Counted from the first letter of the stretch, positions 40,774 to 49,769 are shown. The stretch: DNA of 64,000 nucleotides from PALSA-612 sp963791225 (GCA_963791225.1 CAWBRV010000003.1:1643308-1707307); one strand, 5' to 3'. Notes: generated from the letters alone by a model not told the origin. A program made the numbers and translations.

Positions 40774-43722
40774 GTGGCGGCTTGTCCTGCTTGTGGGAAG
40801 GAACTCCCGGGCGAGTTTCCGTTCTGCCCGTATTGCACTGCGCCGCTGACCGACGTGGGCCGGGAGCAGCGCAAGACGGTGACGGTGCTGTTCTGCGACG
40901 TGACCGGGTCGACCGCGCTGGGTGAGTCGACGGATCCGGAGGCGTTGCGGGCGCTGCTCGCCCGGTATTTCGAGCGGATGCGCGGGATCGTCGAGTCGCA
41001 TGGTGGGACGGTGGAGAAGTTCATCGGTGACGCGGTGATGGCGGTGTTCGGGGTGCCGGTCGCGCACGAGGACGACGCACTCAGGGCTTGCCGGGCGGCG
41101 GTGGAGATGCGGGACGCGTTGCCGGAATTGGGGATCCGTGGTCGGATCGGCGTGAATACCGGCGAGGTGGTGACGGGCACGTCAGAGCGACTCGCGACCG
41201 GAGACGCGGTGAATGTGGCGGCACGGTTCGAGCAGGCGTCGGCGCCGGGCGAGGTACTGATCGGGGAGGGCACGTTCACGCTCGCGCGCGACGCGGTGGT
41301 CGCGGAGCCGGTGGAGCCGCTTACCTTGAAGGGGAAGTCGGCTCCGGTGCCGGCGTTCAGGCTGTTGTCAGTGCTCGCGGCGCCGGAACGCAGCCATGGC
41401 TCGCGTTTCATCGGGCGCGAGCGTGAGCTCACGGCAGTGGCGCAGGGATGGGCGCGAGCCCTCGAGGAGACACGATGCGAGCTGGTGACGGTCGTCGGCG
41501 AGCCCGGGGTCGGCAAATCGCGACTCGTCGCCGAGGCGCTCAGCTCGATCCAGGCGCGCGTCGTTCGGGGCCGCTGCTTGCCCTACGGGGAGGGGATCAC
41601 GTACTGGCCGGTCGTCGAAGTGGTGAAGCAGATCGCAGCGCTGCCCTCAGATCCGGCGGCCGCCTCTGTCCTGCGGTCGCTGCTCGGTGAGAGTGAGCAG
41701 GCGACGAGCGCGGACGAGATCGCCTGGGCGTTTCGGAGGCTGGTCGAGGAGCAGGCGCCGCTCGTGGTCTGCCTGGATGACATCCAGTGGGGGGAGGAGA
41801 CCTTCCTCGACCTGATCGAGGCGACGGCGCTGCTCTCCGCGGGAGCGCCGATCCTGCTCCTCTGCATGGCGCGGCCCGAGTTGCTCGAGCGACGTCCGGG
41901 GTGGCCGGGCGGGATGCGACTGGAGCCCTTGACCGCTGACGAGGCCGACAGGCTCATCAGCGACGACGTCTCCGGCGACCTGCGCGAGCGGATCGCCCGG
42001 GCTGCCGGCGGTAACCCGCTCTTCATCTCGGAGATGCTGGCGATGGCGCGGGAACGGGCCGACGTCGAGGTGCCGCCGACTCTGAAGGCGTTGCTGGCGG
42101 CGCGGCTCGACCAGCTCGACGAACCGGAGCGGCGCGTGCTCGAGCGAGGCTCGATCGAGGGGGAGCTGTTCCACCGCGGCGCGGTGCAGGCGCTGGCTCC
42201 GGAGGAGCCGCAGGTGACAGCGCGCCTGACCGGGCTCGTGCGGCGCGAGCTCCTCCGGCCGGATCGGCCGCAGCTCGCGGGCGAGGACGCGTTCCGGTTC
42301 CGCCACCTGCTGATCCGGGACGCTGCCTACGACGCCCTGCCGAAGAGCGTGCGGGCCGAGCTGCACGAGCGCTTCGCAGACTGGCTCGAAGGCCACGTCG
42401 AGCTCGTCGAGCTAGACGAGCTCGTCGGTTACCACCTCGAACAGGCGGCCGCCTACCGCCGCGAGCTCGGTCGGCCTGCAGACGACGTAGCCGCACGGGC
42501 CGGCGATCGGCTGGCCACGGCCGGCCGACGCGCGCTCTGGCGCGAGGACCGGCGAGCGGCGCGCGCGCTGCTGGAGCGGGCGCTGAGCCTGACCAGGCCG
42601 CTGCGGCTCGACGTCCTGCTCGAGGTCGACCTCGCGTCGACGCTGTTCATCGAGGACTCCCGCCGCGCGGCGGCAATCGTGGAGGCCGCCGCCGAGCGTG
42701 CGGCTGTGGAGCGAGATGCGACCGGCGAGGCGTTGGGCCGCGCGATGGCCGGCTACCACAGGTTCAACCTCAACGAGTGCTCGGACGACGACCTCGAGGC
42801 GTTGCTGCTGACGGCGCTGCCTCTGCTCGAGGAGGAAGGGAACCATGCCGCCCTCGTGTACGTCTGGGAGGTTCTCGGGATCTCCGTGGCGAACTCGCGC
42901 GGACACTGGGCCGACGCGGCCCGAGCGAGTGCGCAGGCGCTGGAGCACGCACGCCTGGCAGGCCAGCGACGGACAGGGCTCTTCTGGATCGAACTCGCGC
43001 TCGCTCTCGGGCCGACGCCGGCCGGCGAGGCGCTCGCGCAGCTCGACCGGCTGCTGCCCGAGAGACCCGCTCCCTACTCGCTGTTCACCCGTGCCCTGCT
43101 CCTGGCGATGCTCGACCGCTTCGACGAGGCCGTCCCGCTCGCCCGGGAGTCGAACGAGCGGCAGCGCGAGCAGGACGGCCGCCGGATCGGCGAGAACCGT
43201 CTGGCCGAGATCGCCAGGATGGCGGGCGACCACGAGACGGCAGCGCGTCACCTCCAGACGCTCTGCGACTGGCTCGAGGAACGAGAACAGCTCGGACTCC
43301 TCGGCACGTACGCTCCCCTGCTCGGTCGCGAGCTCTGCACCCTCGGCCGCTTCGAGGAAGCCGAGGCACTCGCCCTGCAGGGGCGCGATCTCGCCGACCA
43401 CAGACCCGACGACAGTCACCGCTGGCGGCGAGTGCAGGCGCTCGTCCTCGCCCATCGCGGCGAGCGCGCCGAGGCGGAGCGTCTTGCCCGCGAGGCTGTC
43501 GCGGGGGTCGAGGAGACCGACAGTCTCACTCACCAAGGAGACGCGTGGTACGACCTTGCCGAGGTCCTGGTCGCCGCCGGCCGCGAGGAGGAGGCAGCGG
43601 CAGCCCTCATCGAGGCGCTCGACCGCTACGAACGCAAACAGAACCTCCCATTGGCGCGCCAGGTACGTATGAGGCTAGAGGCGCTCAAGCAAGAACTCTC
43701 GCCGCGCGGACCCACCGCATAA
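40774..43722 (+). CDS. Class III nucleotide cyclase fused to AAA-type ATPase and TPR-like tail
   Basis: 982 aa. Zinc ribbon Cys-4, Cys-7, Cys-18, Cys-21; adenylate/guanylate cyclase domain about residues 30-185 (VLFCDVTGSTALGE with the metal Asp, KFIGDAVMAVFG, and GEVVTGTSERLATGDAVNVAARFEQ); ATPase domain about 205-480 with Walker A GEPGVGKSRLV and Walker B VVCLDDIQWGEE; then a long helical repeat region to the C-terminus. This is the common actinobacterial cyclase/AAA_16 regulator layout, thought to couple a signal to cAMP-like output or to act as a scaffold. Leaderless GTG start. Confidence 0.9.
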   Translation: MAACPACGKELPGEFPFCPYCTAPLTDVGREQRKTVTVLFCDVTGSTALGESTDPEALRALLARYFERMRGIVESHGGTVEKFIGDAVMAVFGVPVAHEDDALRACRAAVEMRDALPELGIRGRIGVNTGEVVTGTSERLATGDAVNVAARFEQASAPGEVLIGEGTFTLARDAVVAEPVEPLTLKGKSAPVPAFRLLSVLAAPERSHGSRFIGRERELTAVAQGWARALEETRCELVTVVGEPGVGKSRLVAEALSSIQARVVRGRCLPYGEGITYWPVVEVVKQIAALPSDPAAASVLRSLLGESEQATSADEIAWAFRRLVEEQAPLVVCLDDIQWGEETFLDLIEATALLSAGAPILLLCMARPELLERRPGWPGGMRLEPLTADEADRLISDDVSGDLRERIARAAGGNPLFISEMLAMARERADVEVPPTLKALLAARLDQLDEPERRVLERGSIEGELFHRGAVQALAPEEPQVTARLTGLVRRELLRPDRPQLAGEDAFRFRHLLIRDAAYDALPKSVRAELHERFADWLEGHVELVELDELVGYHLEQAAAYRRELGRPADDVAARAGDRLATAGRRALWREDRRAARALLERALSLTRPLRLDVLLEVDLASTLFIEDSRRAAAIVEAAAERAAVERDATGEALGRAMAGYHRFNLNECSDDDLEALLLTALPLLEEEGNHAALVYVWEVLGISVANSRGHWADAARASAQALEHARLAGQRRTGLFWIELALALGPTPAGEALAQLDRLLPERPAPYSLFTRALLLAMLDRFDEAVPLARESNERQREQDGRRIGENRLAEIARMAGDHETAARHLQTLCDWLEEREQLGLLGTYAPLLGRELCTLGRFEEAEALALQGRDLADHRPDDSHRWRRVQALVLAHRGERAEAERLAREAVAGVEETDSLTHQGDAWYDLAEVLVAAGREEEAAAALIEALDRYERKQNLPLARQVRMRLEALKQELSPRGPTA

Positions 43723-44109
43723 CGTCACCGCAACCCAGCGTCACCGTCGATCGCGATAACCGGGCGGGACTATCTCCGAGCAAGGTCGAGCACGAGAGCG
43801 CGGACGGCCAACTCTCCACCTTTGGTCAAACGTGCCCGCTGCTCGCGAGGAACGGCCGCGGCATCTTCTCTAGCAAGGCGAGCGCACTTGCCTTCGCCGA
43901 TCGTCGTCGGGATCCCATCGAGTCGACGCGAACCACCCGACCACGTATAGCCATCACGAATATCGGTGCCTCTTAGTCGCGGATGGTGCAGTGGCTGGGC
44001 GACCGACACCGTGCTGGCACACCCTTCGGATCGGGATGGTGCCACCCTGGCCATCGGTTCCCCTGAGCGCGACCATCGCAATGAAGCAAGGCAACCCAAG
44101 GAGGAACGC
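43723..44109. other. Intergenic stretch without a supported gene
   Basis: 387 bp between the cyclase and a secreted protein. Short frames are present on both strands but none has a start with a ribosome-binding site or a recognisable domain. The AAGGAGG at its right end serves the next gene. Confidence 0.5.
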
Positions 44110-44595
44110 ATGACCAACATCCAGGCACAACGAAGGAGCCTGAGCGTGAGGGCGATTCTGGGATCGGTCCTGGTCGTCGTCGCGGCCGGAGCGTTCGCCG
44201 TCGCAAGCTCCGCCGGGAGCACCGGTGTCTCTCCCCGAAGCGGTGCGCTCCATGTGACGAAGGAGTGCCACCAGTACTTCGGCAACGCCGGCGAGTTCTG
44301 CACGATCAAGTCCTCGAACATCCCCGAGATCAAGGTCGACTCCAAGGTCGTCTACGCCTCGGCGGCCGGCGATCCGATCCCTGGTCAGTTGAACAGCGAC
44401 CTGATCATCGACGGGCCGGGCAACAACACCGCCTACGGACACGTCGTGCTCGATCTCTCGACCGGCACCGGCGGCGTCAAGTTCTCGGGCGGGACCGGGG
44501 TGTTCAAGCACTTCCACGCCCAGGTTGACGTATCGCCCCTCGCCCCGCCCTTCTTCGCCTGGGACGGGACGTACAGCTTCAACCCGCCGAACTAA
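44110..44595 (+). CDS. Secreted beta-barrel-like protein
   Basis: 161 aa. Signal peptide (RAILGSVLVVVAAGAFAVASSA), then a beta-rich mature domain with CHQYFGNAGEFCTIKSSNIPEI and VVLDLSTGTGGVKFSGGTGVFKHFHA ending in WDGTYSF, which recalls the allene-oxide-cyclase-like/dirigent barrel; this is a pattern match only. AAGGAGG lies 6 nt before ATG(44110); the longer upstream frame is rejected. It lies just outside the left end of the tRNA-Trp mini-element. Confidence 0.75.
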   Translation: MTNIQAQRRSLSVRAILGSVLVVVAAGAFAVASSAGSTGVSPRSGALHVTKECHQYFGNAGEFCTIKSSNIPEIKVDSKVVYASAAGDPIPGQLNSDLIIDGPGNNTAYGHVVLDLSTGTGGVKFSGGTGVFKHFHAQVDVSPLAPPFFAWDGTYSFNPPN

Positions 44596-44775
44596 CAGCA
44601 CCCGCCCGGTCACCGATGCCGGCGCACCTTACGGCAGTGCGCCGGCATCGAGCACCGGTCGAAACCGAACAATGCACCGCGAGTGCGGAGCGAGAAGAAG
44701 AAGGCCCCTGCTGAGAGGGGCTTTCTGGCTCTATCAGCGGGACAGGGTTTACGGTCGAGCGCTTGCCGTTCACGC

Positions 44776-44807
44776 GACTCGAACCTGCAACCCCCGGTTT
44801 TGGAGAC
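44776..44807 (-). repeat. Displaced tRNA-Trp fragment (att site, left)
   Basis: 32 bp identical to 45864-45895 within the intact tRNA-Trp, covering the T-loop to the anticodon. The acceptor stem is missing on the outer side. It is a direct repeat that delimits the 1.1-kb insertion. Confidence 0.85.
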
Positions 44808-44844
44808 TCCCCTCGTTCGGCTCAACCATGCCCTCTGCAGGCGT

Positions 44845-44854
44845 TGTGCGCCAG
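44845..44854 (+). repeat. Arm-type repeat, left end of mini-element
   Basis: TGTGCGCCAG (next base A, not T), 37 nt inside the left att core, the same distance as at 53411 in the Sec-type site. Confidence 0.65.
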
Positions 44855-44901
44855 AGCGGGCGGCTCGTTGCCGAGCCGCCCGCTCCGAAGTCACTGAGGG
44901 T

Positions 44902-45594
44902 TCAATGCACGGTTCCGATCGGGATGGCAGTGAGCTTTACCCAGTCGGCAAACGCTGCGCTGCTGGCTCCGCAGTAGAGCTGGATTGTGGTCGGGGCTGC
45001 GAGCGTCTCGACCGCCTGGAGGGGCGTGTCGATCTCGGCGCCGGCCACGCTAGTGCTGTTGCCGCTGTTGTCCCACTGAGTCACGAGGTTGTCGGGAGTG
45101 AGTGAGCAAAAGATGCTCAGGTTGGCGCTCCCGCTGTGAGCGCCTAACTTGGCTTGGATCAGGTACGTCCCGGCGGGGACCGCCTTCGTGAGTACGAGCG
45201 TCTGCTGTCCGAGACTGATCGCCGCGCCGGGGGGAGAGGTTGCAGCGCTCCACACGTCGGGGGTGCCGCTCGGGCCGGTAGGACCGGTAGCTCCAGTCGG
45301 GCCTGTCGGACCTGTCTGACCTGTTGGCCCAGTCGCCCCGGTCGGAGCGGCTTGCAGCCAGTTCAGCGGCGTCTCCCAACTCGCACAGTTGCCGTTTACC
45401 TTGGAGGTGTCAATCACACGCAGAGCACCGGTCGGGTAGCCGTGGGCAAGGCTGTTGTTGTAACAGCCGTGGATCACGCCGCTCGAGTCCGGGATGCTCG
45501 CCTGCACCGCGGTGGCGATCCCGAACACGGCGCCGCCAACGGCGAGCGCCAAGACAAGGCGTCCGCCCCGGCTGAGGCCTCGAAGTCGATGCAT
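44902..45594 (-). CDS. Secreted collagen-like protein carried by the mini-element
   Basis: 230 aa. Signal peptide (GRLVLALAVGGAVFGIATAVQA), an N-terminal domain with IPDSSGVIHGCYN, a Gly-X-Y stretch of about ten triplets rich in GPTG (residues 84-115) and a C-terminal beta-rich domain with two Cys (IFCSLTPDNLV; IQLYCGAS). Likely a trimeric surface protein. It is the only gene between the two tRNA-Trp repeats. It differs clearly in sequence from the collagen-like protein at 19064. The start ATG follows an AGAAGGGGG ribosome-binding site. Confidence 0.85.
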   Translation of the reverse strand: MHRLRGLSRGGRLVLALAVGGAVFGIATAVQASIPDSSGVIHGCYNNSLAHGYPTGALRVIDTSKVNGNCASWETPLNWLQAAPTGATGPTGQTGPTGPTGATGPTGPSGTPDVWSAATSPPGAAISLGQQTLVLTKAVPAGTYLIQAKLGAHSGSANLSIFCSLTPDNLVTQWDNSGNSTSVAGAEIDTPLQAVETLAAPTTIQLYCGASSAAFADWVKLTAIPIGTVH

Positions 45595-45722
45595 GTCGCC
45601 CCCTTCTGCCTGCCCAGGTGAGTCGGTCCCTCGGGAGTCTGCTGCGTTGAGTGACTGGCGTCAAAGACGAGTCCAGAGCCTCGGCACGAACCGATCGGAG
45701 CCTGACTCCTGAGCCAGTGCAC

Positions 45723-45782
45723 TGTGCGCCAGTTGTGCGCCAGTGAGCGCCAGTGAAGAGCGGTTTCCAGCGGATCTGAGCG
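45723..45782 (+). repeat. Arm-type repeats and conserved right end of mini-element
   Basis: TGTGCGCCAGT at 45723-45733 and 45734-45744 plus a variant GAGCGCCAGT at 45745-45754, then GAAGAGCGG and further conserved bases. The 60-bp block matches 53180-53239 at 57 positions. Confidence 0.85.
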
Positions 45783-45851
45783 GAAGAGAGACGGAGCGGG
45801 GGAGAGCCTCCAAACCCGCTCCAGTCCTCGGGAATCGGCTTGTAGAGCCAG

Positions 45852-45923
45852 CAGGGGAGACAGGACTCGAACCTGCAACCCCCGGTTTTGGAGACCGGTG
45901 CTCTACCATTGAGCTACTCCCCT
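45852..45923 (-). tRNA. tRNA-Trp (CCA)
   Basis: Complete cloverleaf on the minus strand: acceptor AGGGGAG/CTCCCCT, D-arm GCTC..GAGC, anticodon stem CCGGT/ACCGG with loop CTCCAAA (anticodon CCA), T-arm GCAGG-TTCGAGT-CCTGT, discriminator G. CCA is not encoded. Its 3' part forms the right copy of the mini-element direct repeat. Confidence 0.95.
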
Positions 45924-45964
45924 GGGTTGCCCGGCCAGTGTACTCGCGGGTCGAGCGGCCAGGC

Positions 45965-45970
45965 TAGAGT
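45965..45970 (+). promoter_or_regulatory. -10 box of the 63-aa membrane protein gene
   Basis: TAGAGT, 6 nt before GTG(45977). Confidence 0.5.
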
Positions 45971-45976
45971 CGGAGG

Positions 45977-46168
45977 GTGGCCGGAAGACAGCCCCGCCCG
46001 ACGCTTGGAGCGCTCTTCATCCTGCTCGCGGCCGTCTTCGCCGGCGGCGCATTCACCGCCGGAGCGGCCTCGAACGGCGGCGTCGCGCATTGGGTCGTCG
46101 CCGTCGCGGCGGGCGTGATCGCGGTCTGGTTCGTCGGTCTCGCGATCCGCTCGTTCCAGGCTCCGTAG
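45977..46168 (+). CDS. Small two-TM membrane protein
   Basis: 63 aa with two hydrophobic helices (LGALFILLAAVFAGGAFTAG and WVVAVAAGVIAVWFVGLAI) joined by a short Gly/Asn loop and ending in RSFQAP. Function unknown. Own leaderless promoter; 44 bp before the sigma factor gene. Confidence 0.7.
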   Translation: MAGRQPRPTLGALFILLAAVFAGGAFTAGAASNGGVAHWVVAVAAGVIAVWFVGLAIRSFQAP

Positions 46169-46200
46169 GGTCGTCCGGCGGAACCGACCGCAGCACGACG

Positions 46201-46206
46201 TATTCT
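46201..46206 (+). promoter_or_regulatory. -10 box of the sigma factor gene
   Basis: TATTCT, 6 nt before GTG(46213); also decides that start over upstream in-frame codons. Confidence 0.5.
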
Positions 46207-46212
46207 CCGGGC

Positions 46213-47007
46213 GTGTCGGAACGAGCGGGGGAGGACCTCAAGGCGCTTTGGCGCCAATTTCGCAAGACCCATGACAAGGCGATCCGCGATCGCCTCATCC
46301 TCACGTACGCGCCGCTCGTGAAGTTCGTCGCCGGCCGGCTCGGCAGCGGGCTCCCCGCGCACGTCGACGAGAACGACCTCGTCTCGTACGGCCTGCTCGG
46401 GCTGATCGGTGCGATCGAGCGCTACGACCCCGAGCGCGACGTCAAGTTCGAGACGTATGCGATCACGCGGATCAAGGGCGCGATCATCGACGAGCTCCGC
46501 GCGATGGACTGGGTGCCGCGCTCGGTGCGCGCGCGGGCCCGCGAGATCGAGCGGGCGATGGCGTCGCTCGAGGCGCAGCTCCACCGCGCGCCGACCGACG
46601 CCGAGATCGCCGAGAAGATCGGCATCACCGAGGAGGAGCTCGAGGACAGCCTGACGGACATCGCGCGCTCCTCGATCGCCGCGCTCGACGAGGTGTGGAC
46701 GATCTCGTCCTCAGGCGGCGACCAGGTGGCGCTGATCGACACGATCGAGGACACCGAAGCCCCGTTGCCGCACGCCGCCCTGGACGAGACGGAGACCCGG
46801 GAGGCACTCGCGGAGTCGATCGCCGCGCTCCCCGAGCGCGAGAAGATCGTCATCACCCTCTACTACTACGAGGAGCTGACGCTGCGGGAGATCGGCGACG
46901 TGCTCGGCGTCACCGAGTCGCGCGTCTCGCAGCTCCACACGAAGGCGATCCTGCGCCTCCGCTCGCGCCTCGCGGGCGTGCAGGCCCGTGCGCTCGCGCC
47001 CGAGTAG
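46213..47007 (+). CDS. RNA polymerase sigma factor, FliA/WhiG family
   Basis: 264 aa. Region 2 (RLILTYAPLVKFVAGRLGSGL, NDLVSYGLLGLIGAIERYDPERDVKFETYAITRIKGAIIDELR divided over helices), region 3 (PTDAEIAEKIGITEEEL) and region 4 helix-turn-helix (LTLREIGDVLGVTESRVSQLHTKAI) are all present. This sigma-28 group controls motility, sporulation or morphogenesis genes; no flagellar genes are in the window. It sits alone with its own promoter upstream of the EF-G2 gene. Confidence 0.94.
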   Translation: MSERAGEDLKALWRQFRKTHDKAIRDRLILTYAPLVKFVAGRLGSGLPAHVDENDLVSYGLLGLIGAIERYDPERDVKFETYAITRIKGAIIDELRAMDWVPRSVRARAREIERAMASLEAQLHRAPTDAEIAEKIGITEEELEDSLTDIARSSIAALDEVWTISSSGGDQVALIDTIEDTEAPLPHAALDETETREALAESIAALPEREKIVITLYYYEELTLREIGDVLGVTESRVSQLHTKAILRLRSRLAGVQARALAPE

Positions 47008-47036
47008 CTCGCGACCGGCGGCCGCGGGAGCGGCGT

Positions 47037-47042
47037 TAAGCT
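47037..47042 (+). promoter_or_regulatory. -10 box and Shine-Dalgarno leader of the EF-G2 gene
   Basis: TAAGCT, with a predicted leader of about 33 nt containing a near-perfect AGGAGGT (47064-47070) 11 nt before ATG(47082). It contrasts with the leaderless genes around it. Confidence 0.5.
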
Positions 47043-47081
47043 AGCCCGGCACACGTCGTCCTCAGGAGGTGGATCCCCTCT

Positions 47082-49133
47082 ATGGCTGTTTCCGAGCCGG
47101 GAAAGATTCGCAACGTCGCCGTCGTCGGCCATCGTGGCACCGGGAAGACGTCGCTGGTCGAAGCGATGCTCTACCAGTCGGGGGCCGTCAACCGGCTCGG
47201 CACCGTGGAGTCCGGCACCACCGTCACGGACTGGGAGGACGAGGAGCACAAGCGGCAGATGACCCTCTCGGCCTCGATCTGCCACGCCGACTGGCAGGAG
47301 CGCAAGATCAACCTCCTCGACACGCCCGGGGACGCCGGCTTCCAGGGTGACACGATCGCGGCACTGACCGTGGCAGACGGGGCGCTCGTCGTGGTGAGCG
47401 CCGTGATGGGTGTCGAGGTGGGAACGGGGCGCGTATGGCGCCGCGCCGACGACGGCGGGCTGGCGCGGGTCGTGCTCGTCAACATGCTCGACCGCGAACG
47501 GGCCGACTTCATCCGGGCACTCGGCCAGATCCAGGAGCAGCTCTCGTCGGCGTGCGTCGCCGTCGCGCTCCCGATCGGATCCGAGCACGAGCTGAAGGGC
47601 GTCGTCGACCTGTTGCACATGAAGGCCTACATGAGCCCCGAGGGCGGCAAGGAGGGCGGGCCGACAGAGATCCCGGCCGACCTCGCCGACATCGTCGCGG
47701 AGTACCGCGAGAAGCTGCTCGACGCCGTCGTCGAGACCGACGAGGGCCTGATGGAGCGCTACCTCGAGGGCGAAGAGCTCGGCGTCGAGGAGGTCGCGCA
47801 CGCGCTCAAGGACGCGGTCACCCGCGGCACGATCTTCCCGGTCGCCTGCGGCGTCGCGACGAAGAACGTCGGCACGACAGCCCTGCTCGACCTGCTCGTC
47901 GAGGGCGTGCCCTCGCCGGCCAAGCGCGGCGAGACGATGGACGTCGGCGACGCGACCACGGCCGCCTTCGTCTTCAAGACGATCGCCGACCCCTTCGCCG
48001 GACGGATCACCGTCTTCCGGGTGCTCGCCGGCTCGGTCGGCAACGACGCGACGCTCGCGAACACCCGCGCGCACGCGAAGGAGCGCCTCGGCGGCCTGCT
48101 CACGCTCCAGGGCAAGGAGCACGTCGCGACGACCGAGTTCGTCACGGGCGACATCGGCGCCGTCGCCAAGCTCAAGGAGACGCAGACGGGAGACCTCCTG
48201 CTCGACTCGGAGCGTGCCATCGAGCCGCCGCAGATCCCGTTCCCGGCCCCCGTGATGAGCTTCGCCGTCACGGCGAAGGCGAAGGGCGAGGAGGACAAGG
48301 CCAACGCATCGCTGCGACGCCTCGCGGAGGAGGATCCGACGCTGCAACTCCGCCGCAACGAGCAGACGGGGGAGCAGCTCCTCGCCGGTCTGTCGCAGAT
48401 GCACGTCGAGGTCGCGGTCGAGCGGCTCAAGCGGCGCTTCGGCGTCGAGGTCGAGCTGCACCAGCCGCGCGTCCCCTACCTCGAGACGATCCGCAAGGAG
48501 GCGCGCTCACGGGCCCGGTACAAGAAGCAGACGGGCGGGCGCGGCCAGTTCGGCGACTGCGAGATCGTCATCGAGCCTCGACCCGGGCACGAGGGCTACG
48601 AGTTCCAGGACAAGATCGTCGGCGGTGTCATCCCGCAGGGGTTCCGGCCGGCGGTCGACAAGGGGATCCAGGAGGCGATGCTGCACGGTGAGCTCGCGGG
48701 CGCGCCCGTCCAGGGCGTGACCGTGCGGCTCGTGGACGGGCAGTACCACAACGTCGACTCCTCGGAGATGGCGTTCAAGATCGCCGGGTCGATGGCGTTC
48801 AAGGACGCTTATGCAAAGGCCGATCCGGTGCTGCTCGAGCCGATCATGGAGCTCGAGGTGACCGTTCCGGACGAGGCCGTGGGCGCCGTCAACGGCGATC
48901 TCAACTCGCGACGCGGCCGGCTGCACGGCATGGAGCCCGCGGGCGGGATGACGACGATCAAGGCCGAGGTTCCGATGGCGGAGATCCTCACGTACTCGCA
49001 GTCCCTGACCTCGCTGACCGGCGGCCGCGGCGACTACGCCATGCACTTCCTCCGCTACGAGGAGGTGCCGACTCACATCGCCCAGAAGCTGATCGACGAG
49101 GCCAAGAAGGCGAAAGAGGCGGTCAAAGCCTAA
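47082..49133 (+). CDS. Elongation factor G-like protein (EF-G2/FusA2 type)
   Basis: 683-aa translational GTPase with the five EF-G domains, but divergent GTPase motifs: P-loop GHRGTGKTS is sound; the switch II motif is DTPGDAGF in place of DTPGHVDF, so the catalytic His position is Asp; the base-recognition motif is NMLD in place of NKxD. Domain IV lacks nothing obvious (RPAVDKGIQEAM; GAVNGDLNSRRGRLHGME). The pattern fits the EF-G2 paralogues of actinobacteria, which bind GTP but are poor or inactive translocases. Role unknown; possibly ribosome rescue or stress. Confidence 0.88.
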   Translation: MAVSEPGKIRNVAVVGHRGTGKTSLVEAMLYQSGAVNRLGTVESGTTVTDWEDEEHKRQMTLSASICHADWQERKINLLDTPGDAGFQGDTIAALTVADGALVVVSAVMGVEVGTGRVWRRADDGGLARVVLVNMLDRERADFIRALGQIQEQLSSACVAVALPIGSEHELKGVVDLLHMKAYMSPEGGKEGGPTEIPADLADIVAEYREKLLDAVVETDEGLMERYLEGEELGVEEVAHALKDAVTRGTIFPVACGVATKNVGTTALLDLLVEGVPSPAKRGETMDVGDATTAAFVFKTIADPFAGRITVFRVLAGSVGNDATLANTRAHAKERLGGLLTLQGKEHVATTEFVTGDIGAVAKLKETQTGDLLLDSERAIEPPQIPFPAPVMSFAVTAKAKGEEDKANASLRRLAEEDPTLQLRRNEQTGEQLLAGLSQMHVEVAVERLKRRFGVEVELHQPRVPYLETIRKEARSRARYKKQTGGRGQFGDCEIVIEPRPGHEGYEFQDKIVGGVIPQGFRPAVDKGIQEAMLHGELAGAPVQGVTVRLVDGQYHNVDSSEMAFKIAGSMAFKDAYAKADPVLLEPIMELEVTVPDEAVGAVNGDLNSRRGRLHGMEPAGGMTTIKAEVPMAEILTYSQSLTSLTGGRGDYAMHFLRYEEVPTHIAQKLIDEAKKAKEAVKA

Positions 49134-49160
49134 AATCCCCAGCACATGGGGGCTTCCACC

Positions 49161-49166
49161 TATAGT
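49161..49166 (+). promoter_or_regulatory. -10 box of the Zn-ribbon protein gene
   Basis: TATAGT, 6 nt before GTG(49173); decides that start over ATG(49146). Confidence 0.5.
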
Positions 49167-49172
49167 CGAGGC

Positions 49173-49769
49173 GTGGTTGGCGCCCGGCCCTCGATCACGT
49201 GCGCGATCTGCGGCCGGACGATCCTCGTCGGCGAGCGCCCATTCCGCTTCTCGCCCGACGGGCGCGAGTTCGTCGACGTGTGCCCGCTCTGCAAGGACCA
49301 GGCGCTCGCGTACGGCTGGGTCAGCGAAGGCGGGCCGAGCCTGCCGGTCCACGCCGGCGAACGGCAGTCGCGAAGCCTGTTCGGCAGGCTGATGGGCCGC
49401 CGCCAGGCGCCCGTCGATCCGATCCCGGAGCCGATCCTGCGGCAGCTCTCGCGCAGCGAGCAGGCGCTCGTCGAGGCGGCGACGCTGTTCAATCTCAGCC
49501 CGCACCGGCGCACGGTCGAGGGACTGACGCGGAGCCTCGGCTGGCCGACGGTCAGCATCGTCGCGCTCTCCGGGACGAATCCGGAGGTCGTGATCACCGT
49601 GTGCTGGGAGATCTCCTGGTACCAGTACCGGGTCGCCCTCGGCACCTCGCAGGTGCGGCTCGCACAGCGGGGCCTCGAGCCCGACGACCTGGACGAGTCG
49701 TTCCGGGACTGGAACGCCGAGTTGAACGAAGCGGGGCTCGTCGTCCCGCGCCTCGCAGAAGAGGAATAG
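49173..49769 (+). CDS. Zinc-ribbon protein of unknown function
   Basis: 198 aa. An N-terminal zinc-ribbon (CAICGRTI ... VCPLCKDQAL) is followed by a basic linker (SLFGRLMGRRQ) and an alpha/beta domain with RRTVEGLTRSLGWPTVSIVALSG and EVVITVCWEISWYQYRV. I do not recognise the C-terminal domain. GTG(49173) is preferred to the upstream ATG(49146) because it sits 6 nt after the TATAGT box and directly before the ribbon. Confidence 0.75.
   Translation: MVGARPSITCAICGRTILVGERPFRFSPDGREFVDVCPLCKDQALAYGWVSEGGPSLPVHAGERQSRSLFGRLMGRRQAPVDPIPEPILRQLSRSEQALVEAATLFNLSPHRRTVEGLTRSLGWPTVSIVALSGTNPEVVITVCWEISWYQYRVALGTSQVRLAQRGLEPDDLDESFRDWNAELNEAGLVVPRLAEEE

Larger units (their letters stand above)
44776..45895. 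mobile_element. Integrase-less mini integrative element in tRNA-Trp
   Basis: Two 32-bp direct repeats of tRNA-Trp sequence enclose 1,056 bp (period 1,088 bp). Inside are a single gene (collagen-like, 44902-45594), one arm-type unit 37 nt from the left core (44845-44854), and three units near the right end (45723-45754), 97 nt from the tRNA 3' end. Spacing and flanks match the Sec-type site at 53180-53433. No recombinase is encoded, so movement would require an integrase acting in trans. Direct evidence is the repeats and spacing; mobility is inference. Confidence 0.75.
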
